A stretch of 64,000 bases of DNA from Megalobrama amblycephala (GCF_018812025.1 NC_063049.1:20460651-20524650), one strand, 5' to 3'. Counted from the first letter of the stretch, positions 37,803 to 51,266 are shown. The notes: a model not told the origin generated them from the sequence alone. Made by a program: numbers and translations.

Positions 37803-38514
37803 TTAAGTCTAATTAAAAACAGCCTCTCATGGCTTATACAATTAGATTTCAGAGCTTTTCTGCATTATATGGGTCTTTAGAGCATGTTTGTGTTTGTTAG
37901 AGGTGCATATGAGTGTATGTTTGAGGCAGATATTTCAATCATTGTTTGTTTGAGTATGTTTGTGGCATGTTTGGAGTGTGAGCATGTGCAGACACGTGGG
38001 CGGCACACAGACTGTGCGGAGGTGAGATGAGATGGCCAAGTGCCTATGTTGACAGGGCAGAAGATCTACCAGCCATCACCTCAGGTTGCTGCTGAGCTGT
38101 CTCTTTATCATCATAAAGCTTTGAGCAGTTGCATTTTTTTTGTGTAGAAGATCACGTATTGAATATCTGCCCCTGGGACGAACAAATGAAGAGAATTAGT
38201 ATTGAACTTCTCTGCATGATGGAAAATTAAGGAGATAAATTGTTTTGCTGGCCAAGATGCTCGTTAAGATCAGAAACATAGTCTGCGCAAGTGCGTAAAT
38301 ATAGACGTTAATGCTTGGCCAAGTGTGCTATCCTGTTGTACATACTTGACATGCATTCTTGCATTACTGTGATGATAAACCTTAGTAGTCATATTACCTT
38401 CAAATGTCTGTGGCATTAAATCAGAGTTGTCATTGAAGTCCCTTTTAAGGCAAGTCATATTGGGCAGCTATTTACAATAATACATGTACAGCTTTTTTCT
38501 GAGTACAAATAACC

Positions 38515-38865
38515 AGATTCGTAAGTCTCTCTGTAAGTCTCTTATGCTCACCAAGGCTGCATTTATTTGATTAAAAATACAGTCAAAACAGTAATATTGT
38601 AAAATATTATTAAATTATTAAAATGTAATTTATTCCTGTGATGGGCAAAGCTGAATTTTCAGCATCGTTACTCCAGTCTTCAGTGTCACATGATCCTTCA
38701 GAAATCACTCTAATATGTTGATTTGCTGTTCAAGAAACATTTCTTGTTATCAATGCTGAAAACTGAAAAATAGAATGGAAATCTTTTGTATCATAATAAA
38801 AGTCTTTTTTTCTTTTTTTTTCTTTTGTCACTTTTCATCAATTTAATGCGTTTTTGCTGAATAAA
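38515..38865. mobile_element. half copy of the CACTACCGTTCAAAAGTTTGG family
   Basis: Landmarks TCACCAAGGCTGCATTTATT, CAGCATCGTTACTCCAGTC and CAGTGTCACATGATCCTTC occur in family order. The right arm and both ends are missing. Confidence 0.6.
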
Positions 38866-41800
38866 AGAATTTTTTTTAAAAAAGGTAACCCTAAACAGTC
38901 ATAATGTACTATACAAATGTACAATGCGTTCAAATTATATTTTGCTACATATAAAGGTTTTTTAAAGATTCTGAAGTGTCAATAAGTCATTTGGTTTAAC
39001 CATCCAAAGGCCAATACAGCCATTTCATTTGTGATTAAAATATCTTAAAATGTAATAAATGTATATATTTTTTATGCTGGCATGATTTTATAACATCATA
39101 TATCAACATAGTGCAAAATGTATTAAAATTATGAGTAGAAGTCATTGCTTTGTTATGAGAAAAAATGTCTAGAAAAATGAATTTCATTGATATCATTCAG
39201 AGTACCCAATATAAAGGGACCATTTTGGATCCAGTCATGCGTTCAATATCATGTGACAGGATGTCATCATACAGACACCTGCAAAGGAGCACATGGTCAT
39301 GAAGCAAAATAACTAACTCTCTCTTAACTATTTGAAAAATTCATGTTTTCACTTGCTCATATGCGTGTCCCGAAACATCAGGTCATTTGGTACAACAGAT
39401 ATAAAACATGGAAAATGTTGTAATATTTTAAAAACTTGTACTAAATATAAAATTTTTGATTGTCTTTTTGCTAGATAGCTAGCATGATAACATTGTTTGA
39501 AAATATCATCATACGGTATAACCAAAAGTGTCATTTGGTAAAACCGAATGACTTTTTTGGTGACAAATTTTGTCCATCTTGTAAAAACTGACAAAAGCAG
39601 TTTTTAATTGATTATAAAAACTACACAATCTCATTGTTAACACTTAATAAAACTTCAAAATTAATTATATCTCCATTATGTTTTTTTGTTTGGTTTTCTT
39701 TAAAAAAATTTTTTCAGATTTATATCCGTCAATGACCCGGTTATTATTCAGGTAGCTAGCTACAGTATAAACACGTTGACAGTTCAACTAACTTGTTCTA
39801 CACAGCAAGATTCAAACTTGTTACTCTACTATTAGTGTAGCTGATCTGACAGAGAAAACTGACCATAGCAGCCCTTCCAGCAGTACTGAGAATGCAGCAT
39901 ATACTCGTTTCATGTTTTTAATTTGCATTCTGATACATTTCAGAGCGCAGTGAATTGAGCTTGTATAGCTAGAAGCAATTTTGATCACATTTCTAGCCTA
40001 AGAGAATGTGGAGAGCACACATAAAGCGGAGACGTGTCACAGCGGCTGAACAGAAGGTGTTCTCTATAATGTCACACTGATTCAGCTGGAGGAACGTGGC
40101 GGGTGGTGTAATTGATGGGACTGTTACGGGGGCCGTTGCCGTGGCGCTGGGCTGAGACAGGTCGACTGTGTCTGATTCATGGCCGTGTCAGCACTCTCTC
40201 CGCCAGGGACCCCAGATGTGCTTCTCCCTGACAGGGGTCACAGAGGTCAACAGATCTGAGGTCACAGGGTTCACGGTCACAGACGTGCAATCTGCTATGA
40301 GAAACCTGAGCCCGGTGCTCGCCCTTCACATCGGCCTACAGATGTCTAGACACTCAACAGACCTGTCTTCTGATCGAAAACAGGAACACTTTTTAATTTG
40401 TGACTCAAACAGCATCTTTAAAGTCACAAGTGAAGTTTTTGTCCTGTCTACACATGAAGTTTGGGCTGCTTGTGGGGCCTTTAGGAGCTTGATTTAATTG
40501 AGGATTTTGCAAACTAATTGATCTTTTGAATCATTTTTCTATTATTATTATTATTTTAAAGAGCCAATCTTTCTGACTTCCTGATACTAATGATGGTGTT
40601 AGGAGTCTATTCACATCTATTATCTTATGTCAAAACAGCTCTAAGGTGTCAAAATTAAACCTTTTCTTTACTTACACTTCCATTAAGATTTTACAGTCAT
40701 GGAAAACCTGACAATATTTAACTTTAACTGTGACTTTCAGGCCTGGAAAAGTCATGGAAATTAATAAAATATCTTTCTTTCTTTCTTACTTTCTTTCTTG
40801 TTTTGAAATGTTTTAAAATTGGTCCTACATGACTAGAGAAAACAGCTTTTACATATATATTTACATATACTACCAACATTGTAACAATACAAAGCTGTTT
40901 GGAAAATCTGAAAACTTATCCTTTTTTATTTTATTTTATTATATTGCAGGTCATCTAAATGTAGTGGTCAAACGGTGTGTGTGAACTCTTCATTCATCCT
41001 CTGTTTTTCGTGTGTCTTTGTTCAGTCCAGGTGTGGCAGGCTGCTATAGTGAAAGCAGATCCTCATGCAGCATAGCCAAACAAATAGGTTTCCCTCTCTC
41101 TCTTTTTCATACCCAGTTGCTGTTTTGTGCTGAAAATAATGTAAATCATAATGACCAACAAAAGGACCGGTCTCGGATCAGCGCTAAATGTCTACGCCCC
41201 CACCTATGTGTACTCTACGGCCTGCGCTGTAACTCACTTATGCAAACGAGTCTGTTTTTGTCACCATTTCTCTTCTTTATTGAAAAACCATTCGCTTTCC
41301 GTGAGATTATTTGTCAGAGTTGTGTGAATTGCAGTGGGCTCAGACGGCCAGGAATTATACAGCAGTCGCCATGAATAAAAAATGAATAAAGAGGAACACT
41401 GAATCAGCGGTGAGAGGATTAAAGCCATCCATATGGAATGAGAAAGAAAGACACAGAGAAGGAAAAAAGCAGGAGAGGAAGTGAAAGTGGGAGGAAGCAA
41501 TAGGTTATCCACAGAGGAAATGCCTTTTTGACTCAGTCGCTGCCAAATTGCTAACTGCCGGAAAGCGTCTTCCTGATCGGCAGAAAGAACATCAAAGATG
41601 TTCTAAACAGCTACTGTTACAAAGACAACAAATGCCAAAAGTCAAACAGGAAGGAAAAACTCCATGTCACAGTGGAACTAGATTTGCCTGTTATATTTGG
41701 AATCCTTCATCCCATTATTTTTTTATGATCGGCACACATTCCTGCTGGTTAATTGCTAGTTCAAATGTAGTAGTACCATCATATACTGTACCATAATATT

Positions 41801-41868
41801 CCCATCACACAGTTTTGGCAGGTCAGGGTTGCTGTAGTCTTCCCAGTTTTGTTAAAGATTAAAGGTGC
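38866..41868. other. unique intron 3 sequence
   Basis: AT-rich to about 39960, then a GC-richer repeat-free block at 39960-40500 and another at 41150-41560. The 120-residue frame at 41012-41374 has no domain and is not called. Confidence 0.5.
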
Positions 41869-41872
41869 CCTA

Positions 41873-42732
41873 GAATTAAAAATGTAATTTACCTTGGCAT
41901 AGTTGAATAACAAGAGTTCAGTACATGGAAATGACAACATAACACCGACTGTTACGTAACAGTCGGGATCATTAATATGTACGCCCCCAATATTTGCATA
42001 TGCCAGCCCATGTTCAAGGCATTAGACAAGGGCAGGCAGTATTAACGTCTGGATGTGCACAGCAGAATCGTCAGACTAGGTAAGCAAGCAAGAACAATAG
42101 CGAAAAATGGCAGATGGAGCAATAATAACTGACATGATCCATGATATCATGATATTTTTAGTGATATTTGTAAATTGTCTTTATAAATGTTTCGTTAGCA
42201 TGTTGCTAATGTACTGTTAAATGTGGTTAAAGTTACCATCGTTTCATACTGTATTCACGAAGACAAGACTGTCGGTATTTTCATTTTTTAAACACTTGCC
42301 GTCTGTATAATTCATAAACACATCTTCATTCTTCATAAATCTCTCCAACAGTGTTTAATGTTAGCTTTAGCCACGGAGCACTATCAAACTCATTCAGAAT
42401 CAAATGTAAACATTCAAATAAATACTATACGTACACGATTAGACATGCTGCATGACGAACACTTTGTAAAGATCCATTTTGAGGGTTATATTAGCTGTGT
42501 GAACTTTGTTTATGCTGTTTAAGGCAAGTGCGAGCTCTGGGGGCGGGGAGCACGAGAATTTAAAGGGACCGCAGCCTGAATCGGCGCATATTTAATGTTG
42601 CCCCAAAATAGGCAGTTAAAAAAATTAATAAAAAAAAATCTATGGGGTATTTTGAGCTGAAACTTCACAGACACATTCAGGGGACACCTTAGACTTATAT
42701 TACATCTTTTGAAAACACGTTCTACGGCACCT
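41873..42732. mobile_element. TTAA-flanked AGGTGCCCTAGAATT MITE, copy 1
   Basis: It begins AGGTGCCCTAGAATTAAAAA and ends TTCTACGGCACCT, with TTAA at 41869-41872 and 42733-42736. Internal landmarks are ATAACAAGAGTTCAGTACAT, GCTAACGAAACATTT-like sequence in inverse, and GAGCTGAAACTTCACAGACA. It is 860 bp. Copies 2 and 3 are at 46046 (opposite orientation) and 56346. Confidence 0.85.
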
Positions 42733-42950
42733 TTAAAAAAAAAAGTTATTATTTAGATACTGAACCATTCATTTAGATAATCAAATTTTTGTTCTGATAG
42801 TGATGAAAATTATGTAAATGTAAAATAGTCTAAATAGATTTGGGGCAAAGAATTATGTACCTTTATAAAATATTTAAAGCCCCCATGAATCCAGTTCATG
42901 ATTTATTGAATAAGGATTAAGGAAATGGATTTTTAAAAGTATTTTATAAC

Positions 42951-42971
42951 AACAACAACAACAACAACAAA
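42951..42971. repeat. (AAC)n microsatellite
   Basis: Seven AAC units between two TTAA elements in intron 3. Confidence 0.85.
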
Positions 42972-43008
42972 ATTGTTGGGCTCAGACACCTGAGAACCAC
43001 TGACTTAA

Positions 43009-43719
43009 ACCCAAAAATTAAATTTCTGTCATTAATTACTCACCCTCATGTTGTTCCACACCCATAAGACCTTTGTTCATCTTCGGAACACAAATTAAGA
43101 TATTTTTGATGAAATCCAAGAGGCTTCTGATCTCCCTATTCACAGCAGTGTCATAACAAATTTCACGGCCCAGAAAGGTAGTAAAGACATTGTTAAAATA
43201 CTTCACGTAATTACAGTGGTTCAACCTTAATGTTATGAAGTGACGAGAATACTTTTGTGTGCAAAAAAACCCTTTATTTAACAATTTCTTTTCTTCTCTG
43301 TCATTCTCCTACGCTGTTTACGTTGTAGACGCAGTGCAGCGCTTCCGGGTTCTACGTCAGAACGCCGGCTCAGTGTTGGCCGACGCTGTACATGTGAGCA
43401 CCACGATGCATGCTGATGCTGATGCCGGAGCCGGCCAATACTAAGTCTGCATTTAGAAAAACTATTCTCGTCGCTTCATAACAATAAGGTTGAACCACTT
43501 TAGTGACATGGACTATTTTAACGATGTCTTTAACAACCTTTCTGGGCCAAGAAAGTGGTTATAATGTTGCAGTCTATCAGAGGTCAGAAACCTCTCGGAT
43601 TTCATCAAAAATATCTTAATTTGTGTTCTGAAGATGAACTAAGGTCTTAAGAGGAAGGTCTAATGACATGAGGGTGAGTAATTAATGACAGAATTTTCAT
43701 TTTTGGGTGAACTAACCCT
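43009..43719. mobile_element. AGGGTTAGTTCACCC-family foldback MITE
   Basis: The right end TTTTTGGGTGAACTAACCCT is followed by TTAA (43720-43723). The left end has lost its first bases and starts ACCCAAAAATTAAATTTC after TTAA (43005-43008). The arms pair through a centre near 43370, including CACAAATTAAGATATTTTTG and its mirror. It is 711 bp and gives the clearest uninterrupted copy of this subtype. Confidence 0.75.
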
Positions 43720-43723
43720 TTAA

Positions 43724-45037
43724 ACTGTTGCGTCATGTAGTGATATTCAACATTATGTAAATCAACATTTATTTCCCTGTCCAACAGAACCACAATTCAT
43801 TTCTGCTTCCTGTGATTTAATGCGAGTGTATCAGCTTATTGTTGATGACTAATAGGATGTTTTTCATTTTTAGGATGATCTTTTTTGCGAATCCCCATGC
43901 TGATTGCAAGTGGAGCACTTTCCTATTTTGATTCTGGTTTGTGTTTGTTTGATTGTATTTTTGACTTTTGACTTCTTACAGATAATCCATTGCATGGATT
44001 TGCCATAGATCTTCTTTTGTGTTTTTTGGTAAATGCTTTTACTCTTTTTAATCTCTGCAAAACAGACATGTAGAGTCTCTGCAGTGTATTTGTCATCTGC
44101 TGTCTTCATATTGCTCTATGAAGTCTGGATTTTGCTGTACAAGAGCTCCTGCTGATATTTTGTCTGTCTCTTTTGTCATTTCTCTCTCCCTGACTTTTCT
44201 CTCTCTCTCTCAATTTTCGTGCCTTATTGATATGACAAATCACCAGGCCCATTCTAAATCCTTTTTTTCATATTTTCTGCATCGATTTTGAGGAAAATGT
44301 GGAATGGATTTGGTATAATGTGTTAAACTGAACTAACACACAAGCGGCACGACCCGGTGTAGATGCGGCGTATGAGTGCTCTTATTGATATGTGAAAGCA
44401 CAATTAAATTAGCTATAATGTTTAATAAATAATGATTCAAGAGGCAAGGCATGTGTACAACTTTGTGAATGGCTTCCAGTTGTGCGGAAGTCTTTGGGCA
44501 CAGATAGCTTAGAACACTTTATTGAGCTGCAGTCCCTATGGAGAAGATGAATAGGGGAAAATTCTTCTGGATTGCTGAAAAAGTGGGCAGTCCCTGTTGT
44601 GCTTTAATGCAGTTGCACATAAGAACTGGGCAGGATGAAAAAAGTCTGTCTATTCCTATCTAGAAGCCATGCTCTGAGTTGTGCCATCAAGCTGATATCC
44701 AGCAGTGTGTGCGTGTGTGCGTGTGTGCTTGTAAGAATTAAATTCCACAACAGTATGTGCCAAAAACACTGTAGTTGTGCATGTGCTCGCCAGATTGAGT
44801 CCATCATTTTATTGTGCTGATGAGCTGTCTGCCAGCGGAGCTGTGAGCGAACAAGCATCTGCTCTTTTCCCTTAATTAATTTATTCATTAGCTTTGCCTC
44901 TTTTAACCTTAACCTTTACACAGTGAATGGCAAAAGTTTTTTGAGAGCCGAGAATGAGTTTGCTTGATGAAACTCTATTCAAATAATATAGTGCAGGTAA
45001 AATAGTCTGAAATCTCAATTTAGATATAGTGCAACCA
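43724..45037. other. unique intron 3 sequence
   Basis: Includes a short CT run at 44193-44210 and GTGTGC repeats near 44703-44727. No exon or transposon end was recognised. Confidence 0.5.
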
Positions 45038-45515
45038 GAGCTGTCACAATATGGAGATTTTTATTAGATTATTATTGTCCAAAAGAATTCACTGTAACAA
45101 ATGTATTGCAATATCAAAATTTTGAAAATATTAATTAATAAATAATGCTATGTTTAACACAATTTATTTTGTGATTTTCTGTTTTTTTTGGCAAATGAAT
45201 CACACTCAAAATACGAGTGTATGGAGGCAGAAAGAAGTGCAAAAGATGTACAAAAAGAATGTTCTGTTGATTGGCACTTGCTGTCGACAGAGCTAGAACT
45301 ACTTCATAACTGTTGTTAACTGGGAAAAATTGTGAACTCTTATTTTAAATAATTTACTGGAAAGTAATTGTTAGACCATTTGTTAGTCTATCAGAATCAA
45401 GCATTCAACAGCCTCTGGTGGTATAAATTTATTTTAATAAATAGCAGCCTTTGTGAATTAATAATCGCACTAAGCCGTATCGCTATTTGGTTTTATTTTG
45501 CTTAATCATGCAGCC
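45038..45515. mobile_element. decayed TAGGGCTGCA-family copy
   Basis: The right end TAATCATGCAGCCCTA and the preceding AATAATCGCACTAAGCCGTATC resemble the family at 33255-34955. The left end near GAGCTGTCACAATATGGAG is diverged, so the start is tentative. Confidence 0.4.
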
Positions 45516-45892
45516 CTAATAACAATAGAAGTGCAATGCAGCAAGACCTTCCAAATAATCAAAGATGAAAACCAAACCCATATCATTTTTTCTGTGGCTA
45601 CCCTAGTGAAAAAAGAAAAGAAAAAAATACTAAAATGTATTTGAAATACATTTATTTTGTGCTAAGTATACTACAAATATATTTAGCCTACATATTTATG
45701 TGCTGAATAAAAATACCCTGCAATCATATTTTTGTTATAATAAACTGGTATACTTAAATTCTACTGAATTGGAACAACTAATTTTATACTTTAATTGTAC
45801 GGAAGTAGTTCTGAAGTCCAACTAAAGATACTTAAGTATATTTGATTATGCTAAAGTGGAACTATTGCAAGTATACTTTAGGTACACTTTAA

Positions 45893-47663
45893 AGGGTTAG
45901 TTCACCCAAAAATTCTGTCATTAATTACTCACCCTCATGTCGTTCTACACCTGTAAGACCTTCGTTCATCTTCTGAACACAAATTAAGATATTTTTCATG
46001 GCTCCGATGGCTCAGTGAGGCCTGCATTGACAGCAAGATAATTAAAGATGCCCTAGAACTTCTTTTTAAAAGATGTATTATAAGTCTAAAGTGTCCCCTG
46101 AATGTGTCTGTGAAGTTTCAGCTCAAAATACCCCATAGATTTTTTTTAATTCATTTTTTTAACTGCCTATTTTGGGGCATCATTAAATATGCGCCGATTC
46201 AGGCTGCGGCCCCTTTAAATTCTCGTGCTCCCCCTCCCCCAGAGCTCGCGACTGCCTTGAACAGCATAAACACAGTTTGCACAGCTAATATAACCCTCAA
46301 AATGGATCTTTACAAGATGTTCGTCATGCATGCTGCTTGCATACATCGGATCATGTAAGTATAGTATTTATTTGGATGTATACATTTGATTCTGAATGAG
46401 TTTGAGGCTATGCTGCGTGGCTAAAGCTAACATTACACACTGCTGGAGAGATTTATAAAGAATGAAGTTGTGTTTATGCATTATACAGACTGCAAGTGTT
46501 TAAAAATGAAAATAGCGACGGCTCTCTTGTCTCCGTGAACACAGTAATAAACAATGGTAACTTTAACCACATTTAACAGTACATTAGCAACATGCTAACG
46601 AAACATTTAGAAAGACAGTTTACAAATATCACTAAAAATATCATGGATCATGTCAGTTATTATTGCTCCATCTGCCATTTTTCGCTATTGTCCTTGCTTG
46701 CTTACCTAGTCTGGTGATTCAGCTGTGCACATCCAGACGTTAATACTGCCTGCCCTTGTCTAATGCCTTGATCATGGGCTGGCATATGCAAATATTGGGG
46801 GCGTACATATTAATGATCCCACCTATTACGTAACAGTTGGTGTTATGTTGAGATTCGCCTGTTCTTCAGAGGTCTTTTAAACAAATGAGATTTATATAAG
46901 AAGGAGGAAACAATGGAGTTTGAAACTCAATGTATGTCATTTCCATGTACTGAACTCTTGTTATTCAACTATGCCAAGATAAATTCAATATTTAATTCTA
47001 GGGCACCTTTAATACTTTCATTGCCCAGAAAGCTACTAAAGACATTTAAAACAGTTCATGTGTCTGCAGTGGTTCAACCTTAGTTATGAAGCGACAAGAA
47101 TACTTTTTGTGTGCCAAAAAAACAAAATAACGACTTTATTCAACAACATCTAGTGATGGCCGATTTCAAAACACTGCTTTATGAAGCTTTGAAGCTTTAC
47201 GAATCTTTTTTCAAATCAGAATCGCATATCAAACTGCCAAAGTGACGTGAACTATTGAAATTTCGAAATGCGTAACGAAGCCTTGTTTACTGAATTCACT
47301 CCAATTTTGAATGCCACTCCGATCCACTGATTCGAAACAAAAGATTTGTAAAGCTTCATGTAACAGTGTTTTGAAATCGGCCATCACTAGATATTGTTGA
47401 ATAAAGTCATTATTTAGTTTTTTTGGTGCACAAAAAGTATTCTCGTCGCTTTATAATATTAAGGTTGAACCACTCTAGTCACATAAACTGTTTTAAATAT
47501 GTCTTTAGTACCTTTCTGGGCATTGAAAGTGTAAATTATCTTGCTGGCAATAGAGATTTTATCAAAAATATCTTAATTTGTGTTCTGAAGATGAACGAAG
47601 GTCTTACAGGTGTACAACAACATAATAAATGACGTAATTTTCATTTTTGGGTGAACTAACCCT
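45893..47663. mobile_element. AGGGTTAGTTCACCC-family MITE with a nested MITE
   Basis: It starts AGGGTTAGTTCACCCAAAAA after TTAA (45889-45892) and ends TTTGGGTGAACTAACCCT before TTAA (47664-47667). The arms are interrupted after CAGCAAGATAA and resume at TACTTTCATTGCCCAGAAAG. Without the insert it would be about 0.8 kb. The centre contains inverted GAAGCTTT-rich sequence near 47180-47380. Confidence 0.8.
46046..47008. mobile_element. TTAA-flanked AGGTGCCCTAGAATT MITE, copy 2 (inverted)
   Basis: It begins AGATGCCCTAGAACTTC and ends TTAATTCTAGGGCACCT, bordered by TTAA at 46042-46045 and 47009-47012. Interior blocks of copy 1 appear in reverse complement. It is 963 bp and sits inside the element at 45893-47663. 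Confidence 0.85.
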
Positions 47664-47667
47664 TTAA

Positions 47668-47966
47668 GTATCTTGCACTTAAAGACTGATATTATACAAA
47701 GATCATACAATCCTTATTAATAGTGATATTAAAACAATTTTAGGCATAATATTAAGAAATGTGCATTGTGCAGTATAAAAGTACTCCAAATAAAGTTTAA
47801 TTATACTTTTATATCAGGTAGTCTTAAATGATATATCAATAAATAGGCCTATGTTAATGGGTTTGAATTATATGTAATATGAAATAATTTTAAATAGATT
47901 TTGGTATGGCTTTTTTTTTTTTATCAGGGTATTCATGTGAATTTTTGCCAGTCTCTGAAAAGCCTG

Positions 47967-48004
<38 letters not shown>

Positions 48005-48687
48005 GCTGTGCACTTTTTATGGCCTTTTTTGGGGGGAGTTCTGAATGGTTGCAAGGTGTCAGAAAGCTCCAGCTTTATGAGGTTGCCATCTGTAGATATG
48101 TCTTGGATCTGAAGTTATTAGTGGTTAAAGGCAGATTGCAGCCAAGTTTTATTTGTCTGAACAAGATGATGTAGTTTGTCAGGCTCCCTCACTCTCTTCC
48201 CCACCATCCAACACTGAAAGCTAAATGTAGGGCAGAGAATTCCCATTGAGTGGCTTTCATTGTCCTCGCTGGTGGGGGGATTCAGGTAGTGATGTTGAGT
48301 CCTGTTGTGGTAATGGCAGCATGAAAGTCTGCCTGCTCATGAATGACTCCCATTAGAGTCTCCCTGGTGTCTCTGAGTCGGTAGTCTTTGAAATTCTCCC
48401 ACACAGGCTTTGTATTATGGATTGGACACATATCTAAGATGTGACTGCCTGTCTGTTGGAAAAGACCCTGTGTGTGGTACACATAATCACAATCCTTTCG
48501 GGGGAAAATGATTCATCATACTAGTGCTTTTATTAAATCAGTTTCCAGGTGTCTCACATTAGTCTTGATTTAAGGTATTTGTCCCACTCTCTTTTGAATT
48601 TTAATGTAAGAATTTTGTTTTTCTCCTTGCACAAACTGATCATGATGGACTGCATGTACTTCTGTATATATATATTAAAAAAACATT
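47668..48687. other. unique intron 3 sequence with one GT microsatellite
   Basis: Apart from the GT run at 47970 I see nothing assignable. Confidence 0.5.
47970..48003. repeat. (GT)n microsatellite
   Basis: About 16 GT units in intron 3. Confidence 0.95.
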
Positions 48688-49015
48688 TAATAGACAGTTC
48701 ACATAAAAATGAAAATTCTGCCATAATTTTACTCACCCTGTATGACTTTCATTCATCTTCGAAATACAAATGAAGACATTTTTAATATTCTCTCATAACT
48801 TATGTGCATTAATTGAAAGTTCACGCAACCAAAACTTTGATGCTTTAAAACGTTCATAAAAACATAGTAATCTATATGAAGCAAGCGGTTTAATTCAAGT
48901 CTTCTGAAGAGACATGATCAAAAACAGTTCATCAAAGTGTTTTTAAATATATCCCAAAAGTCTCTAGTTACATCACAGCTATGGGGGAGGGACATTCTCA
49001 CTCTTGAGAGCATTT
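48688..49015. mobile_element. one arm of a GTTCAC-family element
   Basis: The left end GACAGTTCACATAAAAATGA and then TTACTCACCCTGTATGACTT and CTTCGAAATACAAATGAAGA follow the family order. The second arm is missing. Confidence 0.55.
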
Positions 49016-49034
49016 GATTGGACAAATTTTTTTT

Positions 49035-49227
49035 ATTTTTTATTATTTTACAGTACGTGTAGTTACAGTGTACTTACGTAATAAAGTACTGGGTAAGGTA
49101 ACTACATGGGTTAAAGTTAGGTTTAGGGGTAGGTTCAGGGTTAGTACCTAGTTATTACCCAGTTATTGTGATTACTATAGAAAGTACATAGTATGTACAT
49201 GGGGAACAGGACTGTAAAATAAAATGC
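49035..49227. mobile_element. short element with TATTTTACAGT / ACTGTAAAATA ends
   Basis: TATTATTTTACAGTACGTGT at the left and GGACTGTAAAATAAAATG at the right are inverted. The middle has GTTAGGTTTAGGGGTAGGTT. It is about 190 bp and non-coding. Confidence 0.6.
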
Positions 49228-49731
49228 TATCAAATCTGTGTAGTGCAGGATGAATCATCAGCATTTTCGTCTATTTAAACTGAAGAGAAAGAATGTTAAG
49301 GAACATATTAACATAGATGGCTTCATAGTTAATAGGCATGGACTTAAAACCACAAAATTTTGATTTTGGTTTAGTGGTAAGATGTTTTTCATGTGTGCTT
49401 TTAACCTATAACCTTAAAAGCATATCTTAGCGCTGTCTTTAATTGCATACAGCACTGACACAAATTGAAAAGAGAAAGTGAGGAAAGGCAAAAATTTAGG
49501 CAAGAGAGACTTTATTGCAGGATGGTTCTGTCTGCATACTGTTGCCAGGCATCGTGAGTGGGAGTCGGTGATATCAAAGAAGAGTTCTGGTTACCCAGGG
49601 AAACTGCATCTGTCCTGATGATTTGTCTGAAAGAATGTGAAGGACAGAAGTTCAGATCCACGCGTGATGCGAAGACAAACACGAGGCTACAGAGAGAAAC
49701 AAAGTCTTTAGAAGTATCTCTCCATGAAGGT

Positions 49732-49753
49732 TCTTCTTCTTCTTCTTCTTCTG
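49732..49753. repeat. (TTC)n microsatellite
   Basis: About seven TTC units; a frame across it reads a serine run but has no domain. Confidence 0.85.
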
Positions 49754-49981
49754 TTTTAGCTCATAACATGGCAAAAGAAGCATGTAACATGACAGAAAGT
49801 TAAGTGTGTTAAAAGCCATTACAAAACACTACTGTGGCAGTACCACGGTGCAGTGATGATGGTAGATGGTAATAGCGTAGCACAAAAATTGTCAAAATAC
49901 TTTTTTGTCTTCATTTTGACCAGTATATCTGCTATTTTATCATTTAAAAAAAAAAATTATAATCGAATGCAATGATATTAA

Positions 49982-50430
49982 AGGATTAGTTCCTGATAAT
50001 TTACTCGCCCCCATGTCATCCAAGATGTCCATGTCCTCCTTTCTTCAGTCGAAAAGAAATTAAGGTTTTTGATGAAAACATTCCAGGATTTTTCTCCTTA
50101 TAGTGGACTTCAATGAACTCAAAACGGTTGAAGGTCAAAATGACGTTTCATTGCAGCTTCAAAGGGCTTTAAACAATACCAGGAATAAGGGTCTTATCTA
50201 GCAAAACGGTCGGCCATTTTCTAAAAAATAAAAAATAAAAAATTAAATGCGTTTTAACAATAGACGCTCGTCTTGAACTAGCACTCTTCTTCTTCTTCTC
50301 TATTAGAATTGCAGCAGTGTAGACACTGCTAAGTGTATTACTGCCCTCCACAGGTCAAAGTTTGAACTAATTGTTATATACTTGCACTAGCATATTGTAT
50401 ATGACAATTTTGTTAGTATTGTATATTACA
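49982..50430. mobile_element. partial AGGATTAGTTC-ended element
   Basis: It begins AGGATTAGTTCCTGATAATT after TTAA (49978-49981) and has CATGTCATCCAAGATGTCCA and CAATGAACTCAAAACGGTTG. No right terminus is visible, so the end is approximate. Confidence 0.5.
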
Positions 50431-50545
50431 AATATATCTACAAATAATTTTGGTAAAAAACATGGCATTGAATGATTGCTATTTTGATATACCATGGTAT
50501 TTGCATTTTATTCCATGGTAATTCAAAGAATATAATAGTAACCAT

Positions 50546-51266
50546 AACATTTACAGATCAAAAGTTTGAAATAATTAAGATATTTTAAATGTTTTTGGAA
50601 GAATTCACTTGTGATTACCAAGGCTGCACTTAGTTGATATACAGTAATATTAAAAATACAGTAATATTATACAGTATTATAATGGTTCTTCTTATTATTA
50701 ATGTTGAAAAAAAGTTGCATCTGCTTAAAAAAAAACTAACTACTATTTTTAGGATTCTTTGAATAGAAAGTTTAAAAGCATTTTTTTTTTTTAAAAATAT
50801 AAATATTTTGTAACTTTTTTTTAAATATGTCTTTACTATCATTTTAGATCAATTTAATGTGTTCAATTTAATATATATTAATTTAATTCTTTGCTGAATA
50901 AAATTAATTAAACAAAAAGAAGACGTCACTTCTGAATTCACACAATTTTCCACAAAAAAATGAAGCGGCACAACAGTTTTCAACATTAATAATAAGTAGA
51001 AATGAACACCAAATCAGTATATTAAAATGATTTCTGTAGGATCACGTGACACTGAAGACTGGAGTTATGGGATCAATGCCATCAGAGGAATAAATTGCAT
51101 TTTAAAGTATATTAAAATTGAAAACGGTTCTATTAAATTGTAATAACATTTCTCAATATTACAGTTTTCACTGTATTTTTTGATCAAATACATGCAGTCA
51201 TGGTGAGCATAAAATACTTCTTTCAAAAACATTAACACACCATAATTATTCAAAATGTTGACCGGT
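50546..51266. mobile_element. decayed foldback copy of the TTCAAAAGTTTGG family
   Basis: The left part near ACAGATCAAAAGTTTGAAAT and CACTTGTGATTACCAAGGCT is mirrored by CATGGTGAGCATAAAATAC and TTCAAAATGTTGACCGGTAG at the right. Central AT-rich arms include TTTAGGATTCTTTGAATAGA. Confidence 0.6.
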
